Positions 35,625 to 49,670 of a stretch of DNA of 63,502 nucleotides are shown piece by piece. Each line of letters starts with the position of its first letter. The first letter of the stretch is position 1. Made by a program: the position numbers and the translations under genes. Source of the stretch: Candidatus Nezhaarchaeales archaeon (GTDB taxonomy: Archaea > Thermoproteota > Methanomethylicia > Nezhaarchaeales > JAWCJE01); NCBI GenBank assembly GCA_038853715.1, contig JAWCJE010000003.1, positions 52,416-115,917 of the forward strand, read 5' to 3'. The notes beneath the pieces are model-generated. The model did no database searches. It was not told the origin of the DNA and saw only the letters and a list, made by a program, of their open reading frames with translations.

Positions 35625-35644
35625 GGCGTTACCTGCCTAACTCT

Positions 35645-35963
35645 CATGGGGGTGGATGGGGTACATATCCCCCCTTCTGTTATATGCGGCATTCGACTAT
35701 GCGACAACCTGCTGCTCGTGGGAGCCTCATGGCAGCCATTCGTCTTTATCCGCGCGGGTTGCCACGTTTCAACGTTCCTACCAGCGTCCTCAACGACTTA
35801 GCCATCGCATCAAAGCCATCTGCCGGTAGACGTTTCGTTTCTTTGGCTTAACCATACCCTCTCGGGTAACGCCTTACGGCGTCGCGCCCTCCCATGGATG
35901 GGGGAGATTCCTCAACCATCTTCTATACGATGATCGACAGCCGCTTCAACCCCTTCCACCCCG
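35645..35963 (-). ncRNA. rnpB: RNase P RNA
   Basis: Minus strand. The 5' end GGGGTGGAAGGGG pairs with CCCCATCCACCCC at the 3' end (P1). The conserved regions are visible: GTTGAGGAATCTCCCCC (CR-I, normally GAGGAAAGTCC), the AAGAAACGAAACG and ATGGCTAAGTCG stretches in the centre, and the 3' CGCATATAACAGAAGGGGGG (CR-V, ACAGAA). Length (~319 nt) fits archaeal type A RNA. A TATA-like CTTAAAAAAG lies about 27 nt upstream (near 35990). Ends are approximate by a few nucleotides. Confidence 0.85.
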
Positions 35964-36105
35964 TTTTAGTAGTTTAACCAGCTTTAACTTAAACTTTTTT
36001 AAGCAGACAAATTAAAGTGATAGAGTTAAGTATTGCTAGATTTTAACCATGCCATTATAGGTGGCATACGTAAGGTACCTTATTCATCCTAACCTCCTTT
36101 TAGCG

Positions 36106-36120
36106 TAATCTATATATCTT
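36106..36120 (+). promoter_or_regulatory. rRNA operon promoter (TATA)
   Basis: TAATCTATATATCTT is a strong TATA box about 25 nt ahead of the leader hairpins. It should drive the 16S-23S transcript. Inferred from position and sequence. Confidence 0.55.
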
Positions 36121-36140
36121 CCCTCTTCTTTCAATTAAAC

Positions 36141-36280
36141 TGCCACAGCAGGCGGTACTAATCCGACGTTGAGAGCGTTCCCTCTAAGGATGAAGAGTTA
36201 GTCTCTCCATGCTGTGGCACACTATGGAGATTCAACGGTACTGACCCTTTACTTAAGGGGTCGGAGAGGTTGAATCTGAC
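36141..36280 (+). other. rRNA leader hairpins
   Basis: TGCCACAGCA (36141-36150) and TGCTGTGGCA (36210-36219) form a perfect 10-bp stem. Immediately after it, AGATTCAAC and GTTGAATCT (within 36230-36278) form a second stem. They lie between the promoter and the 16S processing stem and probably belong to the pre-rRNA leader. An independent small RNA is possible. Confidence 0.5.
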
Positions 36281-37873
<1,593 letters not shown>

Positions 37874-37949
37874 TCATGCAACTCGAAACCTGGAGGTTTC
37901 GAGTGAAGAGCGTAGTCGTCAAATGACGGTTGACTGATGACGGCGATGA

Positions 37950-41170
<3,221 letters not shown>

Positions 41171-41209
41171 GCCGAAAACCTATTTATAGACATCTGTTTT
41201 TACTAGTTT

Positions 41210-41319
41210 GGGCCCGTAGCTCAGCCTGGTTAGAGCACTCGGCTGATAACCGAGAGAAAAGAGCCGGGAATGGTCCGGGGTTCGAAAGGTGCAAACACCC
41301 GGATCTCCCCGCGGGCCCA
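41210..41319 (+). tRNA. tRNA-Ile (GAT) with a T-loop intron and an unexplained variable-region insert
   Basis: Acceptor GGGCCCG/CGGGCCC, D stem GCTC/GAGC, anticodon stem CTCGG/CCGAG around CTGATAA (anticodon GAT). The T stem CGGGG/CCCCG encloses TTCGAA, a 19-nt intron (41287-41305) and T; spliced it is TTCGAAT. The variable region is 21 nt where archaeal tRNA-Ile has 5 (AGGTC), an excess of about 16 nt. I could not fold a canonical BHB for that part, so its nature is open. Confidence 0.9.
41287..41305 (+). other. 19-nt BHB intron in the T-loop of tRNA-Ile
   Basis: Outer helix is the T stem. Central helix UUCG (41281-41284) with CGGA (41300-41303). Bulges AAA (41285-41287) and UCU (41304-41306). 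Inner hairpin GGUG-CAAA-CACC. Cutting after the second bulge base gives TTCGAAT. Confidence 0.9.
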
Positions 41320-41770
41320 TTTAACCGTAGAAGGCCTACCCTTTCATAATGCTTATCACTAACTTCTCTTCAGGCCTTACGGATTACATCCTTCACTCCT
41401 TCCTAATACGGTAGGTTTCCGTCAGCGTTTTGAAGCCATTAACCTTTTTAATAGCCTCCTCATCTTCGAATACACGACGATGCTAAAGCAGCGCCCTCAG
41501 TTAGACTAACAGATCCAACCAATAACGTTAACCATACGAAGCATATTTTTTAGCATAAATGAGCTTCACCTAACAATTAAAGCGTTACAAATAGAGCGTC
41601 GTTCTTCCTTTCAGTCTGACCAACCTTTAAATAGTGGTCAAGAAGCAAGTCACAACCCCGAGCATTGCGCGCGCTTAAACTCGTCCTTCTCTCCCTTTGA
41701 GCATGGAAGTATAAAATAAATACATTAAGGTTTGATTAACTTTATATTCCTCCTTATGCCCACTGTTCAT
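41320..41770. other. Intergenic region, nothing recognised
   Basis: About 450 nt between tRNA-Ile and tRNA-Ala. No ORF, RNA gene or clear repeat can be supported. Confidence 0.4.
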
Positions 41771-41844
41771 GGGCCGGTAGATCAGTCTGGTAGATCGTCC
41801 GCCTCGCACGCGGAAGGTCGCGGGTTCAAATCCCGCCCGGTCCA
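41771..41844 (+). tRNA. tRNA-Ala (CGC)
   Basis: Acceptor GGGCCGG/CCGGTCC (one G-U), D stem GATC/GATC, anticodon arm TCCGC CTCGCAC GCGGA (anticodon CGC), T arm GCGGG TTCAAAT CCCGC, discriminator A. The G3-U70 alanine identity pair is present. No intron. Confidence 0.94.
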
Positions 41845-41897
41845 TTAGGCTGCCTCGTTAAACCTAACGTAAGGGTAAATTATCACGTCGATGAAGA

Positions 41898-44327
41898 TCA
41901 GGAGTCAACGGCCACCTTAACGATGTAAATACCCTCGTTTATTATCTCAGCTTTTAATTCTTGTGGCGGAATTCCGAAGCGTAGTTCACGGATCTTATGC
42001 ATAGCTTTTAAGTCATCAGCAAAGATCTCTAATTCGCTTGGCGCGTAGATGATAGCATCAAGTTTTTGGTTTAATGCGACTCCTACCTTTTTCTTATACT
42101 TCCAAATATAGGTGTTAAACCTTAAAAAGGTTTGCGTGAAGCGAGTAAAGCCCGCAAAGGCTTCAAAGGTAGGTTTCGGTAATTTCTCTAGGTGTAGAGA
42201 CCTTTCACTATACATTTCTCGCCATAGCGCCTCAGTAGTAAAGGGGCAAATGGGGGCTAGTAGTTTAAGGATCGTTTTGAAACATTCATGCAATGTGAAC
42301 CAAGCAGCTCGCTGGCTAACCGTACTAAAGGAGTTATCCATGTTGTATGCTCTGGGTTTAACAGCCTCTACATAATGATCTGCAAACACATTCCACGTAA
42401 AATCTTTTAAAGCGTTTGCGGGCACGTATACATCGAACTCATCATATCCCTTTAAACACTTCTTAACCACTTCATTCAGTTCTGCCAGGATCCATCTGTC
42501 GAGAACGTTTAAGGTGTAATCGTGGTCAACTACAGGGAAAGATGATATAAAGCGTCCGACGTTCCATAGCTTCGTCAAGAATAACTTCGCGCCCTTCACT
42601 TTGCTCTCGGAGAACCTATAATTAGAGCCTAGTCTCGATTCTGAAGCACTCCAAAATCGAAAAGCATCAGCGCCGTACTTATTTATTATCGGTATTGGGT
42701 GCACTACGTTCCCCTTAGATTTATGCATAGCTTCCCCTCTCTCATCCAACCCCATGCCTGAAAGCCTTACGTACTTAAAGGCCGGCTTCTTAAATAGTTG
42801 GTAAACTCTTAGCAGCGAGTAATATAGCCAGCTTCTCACGATGTCCACGCCTTGAGGCCTTAACGTACATGGAAAGGCCTTCGCAAATAGCCTCTCATTA
42901 CGTGTATAACCTAAAATGTAAAGGCTCGAGAGGCTCGAATCCATCCAAGTATCGAAGGTCCTCTCCTCCCCGATGAACTCTGTTGACCCACAATTATCAC
43001 ACTTCTTCACTGGCGCTTTCTCCTTCCAAGGTTGGTAGTACCGCCCCGGCTCCGGCAAGAACGCCTTTCGGCACCTCTTACAATACCATAAAGGTACCTC
43101 AGTACCGTAATATCTTCTTCTAGAGATTGGCCAATCGGTGAAAAGGTTATCAATCCAGTCCAGCAATAAGCGCTTTGATTCTTGAGGGTAAAAGGTTATC
43201 TGTTCACATATTGCCTTCAAGTCGTTAACGAAATCTAACTGCTTTAAGTAATATTCAGGCATTGCTATAAACTCTATGGGATCCTTTGACCTCCAACATA
43301 TCGGGATCCTGTGGCGTATCGTTTCCTGCTTAACAATTAAGCCCATGCCCTTTAAATCCTCTATAATTTTTTTCCGCGCCTCGTTAACCTTTAACCCAGC
43401 GTAGGGACCAGCATTTGTATTCATCCTTCCTTCTTCATTAATGGCTATAACAGGCTTTAAACCGAGCTCCCTGAACAACCTTACGTCCGCGTAGTCACCG
43501 TAGGAGCAGAGCATGACTAAACCAGTTCCGAACTCCTGCTTAGCGTAGCTATGGGGAATTATCGGTACTTCCACGTTAAATATGGGGGTTATAGCAGTTA
43601 GCCCTGCTAAACGTTGGTATCGGGGGTCTACAGGATTAAATAGGACGGCCGCACAGGAGCAAATTAATTCGGGCCTTGTGGTCGCGATAATTATGTACTC
43701 CGTGGTCTCCTTGACCTTAAACTTAATGTAATTTAGCTCAGTTTCTTCTTCCATATAGTCGATTTCAGCGTCAGCTAATGAAGTCCTACAGCCAGGACAC
43801 CAATTCGTAGGCCTATTATCCTCATAAATTAAACCTTGCCTCCAAAGATTAATAAACGTAGCCTGAGTTAAACTTCTAAACTGGGGACTATCGGTCCTAT
43901 AGTAGTTTTGCAAATCACAACTCATCCCAAGCCTTCGCGCTATATTAAGTAGTTCTCTCTCCATTTTATCTAAAAAGTTTGAGCAAAGACTTAGAAAATA
44001 CTCTCTGTCTACTTCATGGGCTTTTATACCATACTCTTTTTCAACCTGTACCTCTACAGGTAATCCGTTCCTATCAACGCCGAAGGGGAATAACACCTCA
44101 AACCCTTTCATTCTAAAGTATCGAGAGATCATATCTATCTGAGCATAGTGCGCCGCCGCCCCCACATGCCACGGCCCTGAAGCATAGGGTGGAGGAGTAT
44201 CTATCGAAAATATCGGTTTATCGGTTTCCTCATTAAACTTGTAAATTCCTTCTTTTTCCCATATCTTTAATAGCTCTTCCTCCTTACCGATGTTGATTCT
44301 CGCATCCTTAATTTTAGGTTTAAACAT
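41898..44327 (-). CDS. valS: Valyl-tRNA synthetase
   Basis: 809-aa class I synthetase. The N-terminal active-site motif is PPPYASGPWHVGAAAHY (HIGH-equivalent), with DRNGLPVEVQVEKEYGI; the CP1 editing domain follows (IIATTRPELICSCAAVLF). Zinc-binding CxxC pairs occur (CPGC, CKRC, CDNC). The KMSKS-equivalent is HKSKGNVV near residue 560. These variants fit the crenarchaeal-type ValRS. The C-terminal anticodon-binding domain is complete. It stands alone, divergent from aRF1. Confidence 0.92.
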   Translation of the reverse strand: MFKPKIKDARINIGKEEELLKIWEKEGIYKFNEETDKPIFSIDTPPPYASGPWHVGAAAHYAQIDMISRYFRMKGFEVLFPFGVDRNGLPVEVQVEKEYGIKAHEVDREYFLSLCSNFLDKMERELLNIARRLGMSCDLQNYYRTDSPQFRSLTQATFINLWRQGLIYEDNRPTNWCPGCRTSLADAEIDYMEEETELNYIKFKVKETTEYIIIATTRPELICSCAAVLFNPVDPRYQRLAGLTAITPIFNVEVPIIPHSYAKQEFGTGLVMLCSYGDYADVRLFRELGLKPVIAINEEGRMNTNAGPYAGLKVNEARKKIIEDLKGMGLIVKQETIRHRIPICWRSKDPIEFIAMPEYYLKQLDFVNDLKAICEQITFYPQESKRLLLDWIDNLFTDWPISRRRYYGTEVPLWYCKRCRKAFLPEPGRYYQPWKEKAPVKKCDNCGSTEFIGEERTFDTWMDSSLSSLYILGYTRNERLFAKAFPCTLRPQGVDIVRSWLYYSLLRVYQLFKKPAFKYVRLSGMGLDERGEAMHKSKGNVVHPIPIINKYGADAFRFWSASESRLGSNYRFSESKVKGAKLFLTKLWNVGRFISSFPVVDHDYTLNVLDRWILAELNEVVKKCLKGYDEFDVYVPANALKDFTWNVFADHYVEAVKPRAYNMDNSFSTVSQRAAWFTLHECFKTILKLLAPICPFTTEALWREMYSERSLHLEKLPKPTFEAFAGFTRFTQTFLRFNTYIWKYKKKVGVALNQKLDAIIYAPSELEIFADDLKAMHKIRELRFGIPPQELKAEIINEGIYIVKVAVDS

Positions 44328-44435
44328 ATTATTCCACCGCGGCCCTCATTAAGTTTCTAGGATAAGTTGATCGTAGTTTACGTAAACCTAACCAGTTTTT
44401 AAGTCTGCATGCTTATATAACCCTTATACACTTTA

Positions 44436-45755
44436 ATGATCGTAAACCGAAATGGCATCGTGGAGCGAAGTTTGATGTCCACTGCTGATAAGAGGTCATC
44501 AGTAAAGCGCTTCAAACTGGAGAGAATAATAAAGGAGTTAAAGTCAAAGGAGGGTAGAGGGACAGAACTTATCTCTCTCTATATTCCCGCTGGGAGAGCT
44601 ATCTCCGAAGTCATCAAAGCATTAAGGGAGGAATATGGTACAGCCAGTAATATAAAAAGCGATACTACGCGGCACCACGTCTTAGATGCGATTACTACCA
44701 CGATACAGCGGTTAAAACTTTTTAATGAAACCCCACCTAACGGGCTGGCGGTCTTTTGCGGTTATGTTTCAGGTACAGGTCCCCCGGGTAGTGAAAAATT
44801 AGAGGTCTATGTTATTGAACCACCGGAACCCATAAAAACATACCTGTACCGTTGTGATTCACACTTCCATGTTACTTTCTTAGAGGAAATGATCGCAGAG
44901 AAAGAGGTTTACGGTTTACTAGTAATGGATCGCTCGGAAGCTGTTTTTGCTACGCTTAAAGGCCGTAGGCTTGACATCATCGGGAAAATAACGTCAGGTG
45001 TGCCAGGAAAACATAGCTCAGGTGGCCAATCGGCACGTAGGTTTGAACGAGTTATTGAGCAATTAGCCCACGAGTTCTATAAGAGGATCGGCGAATACTC
45101 TAAGAAGTTGTTTGGCCAAATTCGCGACCTTAAGGGTCTGCTCATTGGAGGACCTGGACCAACAAAGAATACCTTCCTAGAAGGCGAATACTTACCAGTT
45201 GATTTAAAGAATAAAGTGGTAGGGGTTATCGATGTAGGCTACACAGGTGAGGAAGGTATTTATGAACTGGTTAAACGTGGAAGGGATGTTTTAAGGGACC
45301 TTAGGTATGTTAGGGAAAAAGAGATTCTTACCGATTTCCTATACCATGTGGCTAAAAAGCCTGAACTAACTTCTTACGGTTACCTGGAGGTACTTGATCT
45401 GCTGAATAAGGGCATGATCAAGACCCTGTTCCTTTCAGAGGATGCAAACATCATATACGTATCAGTGCGATGCTCCTCCTGTGGATGGCATAAAGAAGCC
45501 GTGGTTAAGCGCCAAGATTACAATAGCCACCTTGAAAGCGTTAAGAACTGCCCCCTCTGTGGAGGTACAACAATAATATCAAGTCAAGACGCGTTAGAGT
45601 ACTTCATAGAGCTAGGTGAAAAAACCGGAGCACAGGTAGAGGTAATATCAACTGAAACCGAGGAGGGGCAAGCGTTAAAAGAATCGTTCGGCGGTGTTGC
45701 CGCAATCCTTAGGTGGACTCTAAGCAAAACTTTAGAACGTCCATATAACCCGTGA
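44436..45755 (+). CDS. prf1: Peptide chain release factor aRF1
   Basis: Up to 439 aa. It recognises all three stop codons and triggers hydrolysis. Stop-codon motif TASNIKSDTTRH (NIKS), peptidyl-transferase motif SSGGQSARRFE (GGQ) and the GGPGPTKNTFLEGEYL segment are all present, plus a C-terminal zinc region (CSSC...CPLC). The start may be ATG 44436 or, more family-like, the ATG at 44475 (MSTADKRSSVKRF) with GGAG upstream. Promoter sequence shared with divergent valS. Confidence 0.96.
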   Translation: MIVNRNGIVERSLMSTADKRSSVKRFKLERIIKELKSKEGRGTELISLYIPAGRAISEVIKALREEYGTASNIKSDTTRHHVLDAITTTIQRLKLFNETPPNGLAVFCGYVSGTGPPGSEKLEVYVIEPPEPIKTYLYRCDSHFHVTFLEEMIAEKEVYGLLVMDRSEAVFATLKGRRLDIIGKITSGVPGKHSSGGQSARRFERVIEQLAHEFYKRIGEYSKKLFGQIRDLKGLLIGGPGPTKNTFLEGEYLPVDLKNKVVGVIDVGYTGEEGIYELVKRGRDVLRDLRYVREKEILTDFLYHVAKKPELTSYGYLEVLDLLNKGMIKTLFLSEDANIIYVSVRCSSCGWHKEAVVKRQDYNSHLESVKNCPLCGGTTIISSQDALEYFIELGEKTGAQVEVISTETEEGQALKESFGGVAAILRWTLSKTLERPYNP

Positions 45756-45861
45756 ACTTGAAAGAAAGAAGCCTTCAGGTTTAACCTGGTGTTAACGCTT
45801 TTCGGGTCTTGAAGTGATAATTTATAAATCCCCCCGCAGATCGGCCCTATGGTGCTCGTAA

Positions 45862-47268
45862 TTGATTGAGCGCGACGAAATGCAAGAAGTAGCTAGATCG
45901 TATAAGGAACCAAAACTTCTAATCCTAGGTTCGCATTCGGCGTTAGATGCGTGGCAAGGAGCTAGAAATTACGGTTTAAAAAGTATAATTTACGTAACTA
46001 AAGATAGGGCCCGTATATACCTACATAACCCCATGGTAGGGAAGCCAGGAGAGTTCATTGAGGACTTACCAATGTTGACGAGGAGAGATTTAGTGGTCGT
46101 AGAGGATCCAGCCTCTTTACTGAAAAAGGGTGATAATTGGAGAAGCGCAATCTTAATACTTGACAGCTACGCTGACATTGTTAAGTACGTCGACGAGCTT
46201 GTAGAGCTTCAATGCATCCAAATACCCAATAGGGCTTTTACCGTTTACGTAGGTGGTGATGAACACTGCAGCGTTATAGAGAAGGAATATAGCGTTCCGA
46301 TAATGGGTTCACGAAAGCTGCTTAAAATAGAGAATAGAGGTGAGGTTGAGAGAGACTACTACTGGTACGCCAAGGCCGCTGGATTACCATACCCTAAATC
46401 TTTCGACTTCGAGCTAACCAATAACGGTATAAAGTTTAAAGAGAGGATTAATCAGCCCTTAATACTAAAAACCGAGCATGCCTATAGAAGATATGAGCGT
46501 TGCTTCATTTTTGCTGCTAACTCCGAGGACTTAGAGGAAAAGGTGCGAAGAGAGCTAGAAATGGGACACTTAAACATAGAAGGGCTGAAAATAGCAAGAG
46601 TTGAAGAATACATACCAGGGCCTCACGCTAACTTCAACTTCTTCTATTCACCTCTAAATGCTATGGAAAGCTGGGGCGATGCTGAGGTTTACTACTCAAA
46701 GCTCCATGGTTACTCGCTAAAGGAGGCTAGGATCTATTTGGCAAACGAGCTCCTCTCCATAGATGAACGACGTGAAACAACGCACGACGGCGTAATTAGG
46801 CTTCCAGCCGATGTCCAGTTAAAAGTAAACTGGGGAAAAACGCCTTACCCATTAACGTTTGAGGTAACCTTTCACGGTGATATATCGATAAGGGAATCAC
46901 TGCTTAAAGATATTCACATTGTTGCTAATGCTTTCCTTAGAGCCACCCAGATATATGAGCCTCCAGGGATAATAGGCGCTTGGTGCTTGCAAACTATAAT
47001 GACGTGGACTAAAATACCTAAGGTTAAGGTTTACGAGAACGTTAGTGTTGGTCTATACGATGTTCCGGATGGAGCGGACATTTACATGCATGTACCAGTT
47101 ACACAAGATGTTGCTTTAAGGCATGGCGGCGGTACCAATACCCACCTAGGGATAGGATCTAAGTACGCGAATGCTAAGTACCAACGCCGCATAAGCATGG
47201 GGGATCGCATAGCCCTAGAGGTTTCTAGGGCTATTAAAAAGGGCATGCTTAGCGAGATAGTTACTTAA
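45862..47268 (+). CDS. PurP-like ATP-grasp ligase (FAICAR synthetase family)
   Basis: 468 aa. The N-terminal domain (LLILGSHSALDAWQGARNYG) and ATP-grasp domain (IARVEEYIPGPHANFNFFYS; THDGVIRLPADVQ; C-terminal GGGTNTHLGIGSKYAN) match the DUF1246/DUF1297 pair of PurP, the formate-dependent step of archaeal purine synthesis. It is about 100 aa longer than typical PurP (~340-360), with inserted segments around residues 60-130 and 280-400, so it could be a paralogue with another substrate. The start is TTG 45862. Confidence 0.8.
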   Translation: MIERDEMQEVARSYKEPKLLILGSHSALDAWQGARNYGLKSIIYVTKDRARIYLHNPMVGKPGEFIEDLPMLTRRDLVVVEDPASLLKKGDNWRSAILILDSYADIVKYVDELVELQCIQIPNRAFTVYVGGDEHCSVIEKEYSVPIMGSRKLLKIENRGEVERDYYWYAKAAGLPYPKSFDFELTNNGIKFKERINQPLILKTEHAYRRYERCFIFAANSEDLEEKVRRELEMGHLNIEGLKIARVEEYIPGPHANFNFFYSPLNAMESWGDAEVYYSKLHGYSLKEARIYLANELLSIDERRETTHDGVIRLPADVQLKVNWGKTPYPLTFEVTFHGDISIRESLLKDIHIVANAFLRATQIYEPPGIIGAWCLQTIMTWTKIPKVKVYENVSVGLYDVPDGADIYMHVPVTQDVALRHGGGTNTHLGIGSKYANAKYQRRISMGDRIALEVSRAIKKGMLSEIVT

Positions 47269-47643
47269 GTTTCATCAACTTACCCTACAATGTTGATGAT
47301 GAAAGCAAGCTTAATTATTACAGGACCTATTACAAGATCTTGACGAGGCTTGACCAGTCAATTTAGGTGGTGGAGTTTTGCGTCGGCCTCGTAAAAAAGA
47401 TGAACTCTATTCTGGAGGACAAAGCATGAAGAAGCGTTAGAACAGTTCAAAGAAAAATTCAACACTAAATTTAGCGGGCTGGAGATGAAGATTAAGACTT
47501 ACGTCGAGCTCTAAAGCCCTTCTAACACTCATAGTTTTCACGCTTCGTTGCTATTGATATCAAACAAGCAATTTTACCCCAGCTAATATTGGTAAAAACC
47601 ATAAACCATTTAAGCCCTTAACCTTTCATCTTAATGAGGCACC
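47269..47643. other. Intergenic region with a coding remnant
   Basis: 375 nt. A short open stretch near 47425-47513 reads HEEALEQFKEKFNTKFSGLE and ends in TAA. It resembles the tail of a coiled-coil protein and lacks a start, probably a remnant. Confidence 0.35.
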
Positions 47644-48333
47644 TTGAAATCAATAGTTATTAAAATAGGCGGACACATACTTTCTTCTACCGCTTTTGAA
47701 CGTCTTTTACACGAATATAATAACATCATTAGGGAGTTAATTAGTAAAGGTTTTAAGGCCTACATCGTGGTTGGTGGCGGTGAATACGCTCGTCGCCTTA
47801 TAAGTGTAGCGAGATCTCTGGGTGCAACTGAAGCATTTTGCGATGAAATAGGTATTTGGGTTTCAAGGTTAAACGCAAACTTAATGGTCGCCGCCCTCAA
47901 GGATTTAGCATACCCTAGAGTTCCGCAAAGCTACGAAGAGTTAAAGGATCTAATAACTAGACCGGAAAAGGTTATTGTGTGTGGAGGCCTGCAACCAGGG
48001 CAATCAACGACGGCTGTTGCTGCCCTAATATCAGAGTTAACATCTTCCCCCCTCATTATAGCTACTGATGTAGATGGCGTTTACTCTAGTGATCCAAAGC
48101 TAGACCCTACTGCTAAAAGAATAGAGGAATTAAGCTATCAGGATTTAGCTCAACTCCTATATCATGGTGCAGCCTTAGCTGGAACATTCAAGCTCTTTGA
48201 CCAGGTTTCATTAAAGATTATAGAGCGTAGCCGTATAGTTGTTCAAGTTGTGAACGGAGGGGTGCCTCAAAACGTATTACGTGCAGCATTAGGGATGCGA
48301 GTAGGATCAATAATTAAACCTACCAAAAACTAA
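47644..48333 (+). CDS. pyrH: Uridylate kinase
   Basis: 229-aa UMP kinase of the amino-acid kinase fold. It reads VIKIGGHILSS, YIVVGGGEYARRLI, then CGGLQPGQSTTAVAALI and ATDVDGVYSSDPKLDP. Archaeal length. It phosphorylates UMP to UDP in pyrimidine metabolism. The start is TTG 47644. It converges with nadK, 4 nt between the stops. Confidence 0.94.
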   Translation: MKSIVIKIGGHILSSTAFERLLHEYNNIIRELISKGFKAYIVVGGGEYARRLISVARSLGATEAFCDEIGIWVSRLNANLMVAALKDLAYPRVPQSYEELKDLITRPEKVIVCGGLQPGQSTTAVAALISELTSSPLIIATDVDGVYSSDPKLDPTAKRIEELSYQDLAQLLYHGAALAGTFKLFDQVSLKIIERSRIVVQVVNGGVPQNVLRAALGMRVGSIIKPTKN

Positions 48334-48337
48334 CTGC

Positions 48338-49183
48338 CTACGTCATTCTCATTCGGATCTCACGTAACTTCTCGTAGAAGTCCCTTCTGTAGGCATGAAG
48401 CCGTAAGAAGGTAGCCGGTTGAGGGGATTTAAAAATATTAACAGTTTCCTTAACTCCAACGTTTAAGAAGCTATAACCATCAACTATTATATTCGCAGGG
48501 GGGCTGGGTTCTACTAGTTTTAATGATAACCTCTTGTTAATTGAAATTACGAAGGGCCTGAGGCTAAGGTTTAATGGGTTGATGGGCACCATTACGATGA
48601 CGTCGAGATCGGGATCCACCACAGGTCCGTTCGCTGATAACGCGTACCCGGTTGCCCCAGTCGTCGTAGCGAATATCACACCGTCCAACCATCCTTCAAA
48701 TATTAAGGTATTATCAGTAAGCACCTTAACACCAATAACTTTAGCGGGTCTGCTTGAAGTTATAAGCGCTTCATTTAAGGCGTCCGTAACCTTATCATTA
48801 ACCGTGACTCTAAGCCGTGCTCTAACCTCTACTTGGTAATTACCCTTCAACACTTCTTCAATAGCTTGCAGCGCGTTTTCAGGCATTATATCGCTCAGAA
48901 ATCCCGATCTACCAACTCTTATACCTAAAATCGGCCTTGAAGCTTTCGGTATATTTTTAAACGCTCTTAGCAGGGTTCCATCGCCACCGATCACAACTAT
49001 GACATCTGCGTCCATCTCGTTTAAAGGCACAGCCTTTTCATGTAGCTTTAACACGTTAGCCGTCTCCTTCTCTACGCACCATTTCACACCTTTTTCATGT
49101 AGATATCTGAGAATGGTGTTCGCAATGTTTAAAGCTTCAGCTGAGTCCGTTCTTGAGACTAAACCGATGCTTGCTTGCCCCAT
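48338..49183 (-). CDS. nadK: NAD kinase
   Basis: 281 aa. NAD(+) kinase makes NADP. The signature VIGGDGTLLRAFK lies near residues 64-76, then ATTTGATGYALSANGPVVDP and IVMVPINPLNLSLRP. Start ATG 49183. It heads toward convergent pyrH and is preceded by IF5A and RdgB on the same strand. Confidence 0.95.
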   Translation of the reverse strand: MGQASIGLVSRTDSAEALNIANTILRYLHEKGVKWCVEKETANVLKLHEKAVPLNEMDADVIVVIGGDGTLLRAFKNIPKASRPILGIRVGRSGFLSDIMPENALQAIEEVLKGNYQVEVRARLRVTVNDKVTDALNEALITSSRPAKVIGVKVLTDNTLIFEGWLDGVIFATTTGATGYALSANGPVVDPDLDVIVMVPINPLNLSLRPFVISINKRLSLKLVEPSPPANIIVDGYSFLNVGVKETVNIFKSPQPATFLRLHAYRRDFYEKLREIRMRMT

Positions 49184-49212
49184 AAGATAATCCCTACGTG
49201 AAGGGGTTAATA

Positions 49213-49611
49213 CTACTTAGTGCGCACTACTCGCTTAATACCCATTACGTCCCAAACCTCAACTTCAATACCAGGGGTTAGGCGCTCCATTATACTTGCC
49301 TCTATAGCCTCTTTGGGCACCTCGTAAACCTCGTAAGAGGTTAAATCCATTAGTTGGATGGATGAAGGTAGAACTGATATGACTTGTGCTGTCCTCTTCT
49401 CTACTATGGGTTGATCCACCTTTTGGTCAGCGGGTACCACCATTGACCTTTTAACGTCGTCAAAAAGCCCTATTGCTATAACTCTAACCTTTGCACTGCC
49501 ATGTTTGCCCGGTTTTGATTTCTCAGCCTCCACGACCTTGCAGGGTACGTTATCGATGATCACGTACGCTCCAGGTTTTAAAGTTCCAGCCTCAACGGGT
49601 CTTTTGGACAA
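49213..49611 (-). CDS. Translation initiation factor 5A
   Basis: aIF5A promotes elongation through stalling motifs. The hypusine loop EKSKPGKHGSAKVRV contains the lysine to be modified, and the C-terminal OB domain follows. The frame is open to ATG 49656 (MNIKRLRDIRWGLKA), but the family begins at KPVEAGTLKPG; TTG 49609-49611 gives MSKRPVEAGTLKPG and has GGTGGGG upstream, so I prefer that shorter start. Followed by nadK. Confidence 0.92.
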   Translation of the reverse strand: MSKRPVEAGTLKPGAYVIIDNVPCKVVEAEKSKPGKHGSAKVRVIAIGLFDDVKRSMVVPADQKVDQPIVEKRTAQVISVLPSSIQLMDLTSYEVYEVPKEAIEASIMERLTPGIEVEVWDVMGIKRVVRTK

Positions 49612-49670
49612 GGCCTTCAAGCCCCACCTAATGTCTCTTAGTCTCTTTATATTCATTTCGTGGGGTTTGC

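Noticed and set aside
41255-41275. Canonical BHB for the variable-region insert of tRNA-Ile
   Set aside because: I tried all 4-nt central-helix pairings between CCGAGAGAAAAG and GCCGGGAATGGTC; none gives two 3-nt bulges and a plausible tRNA. Left as unexplained.
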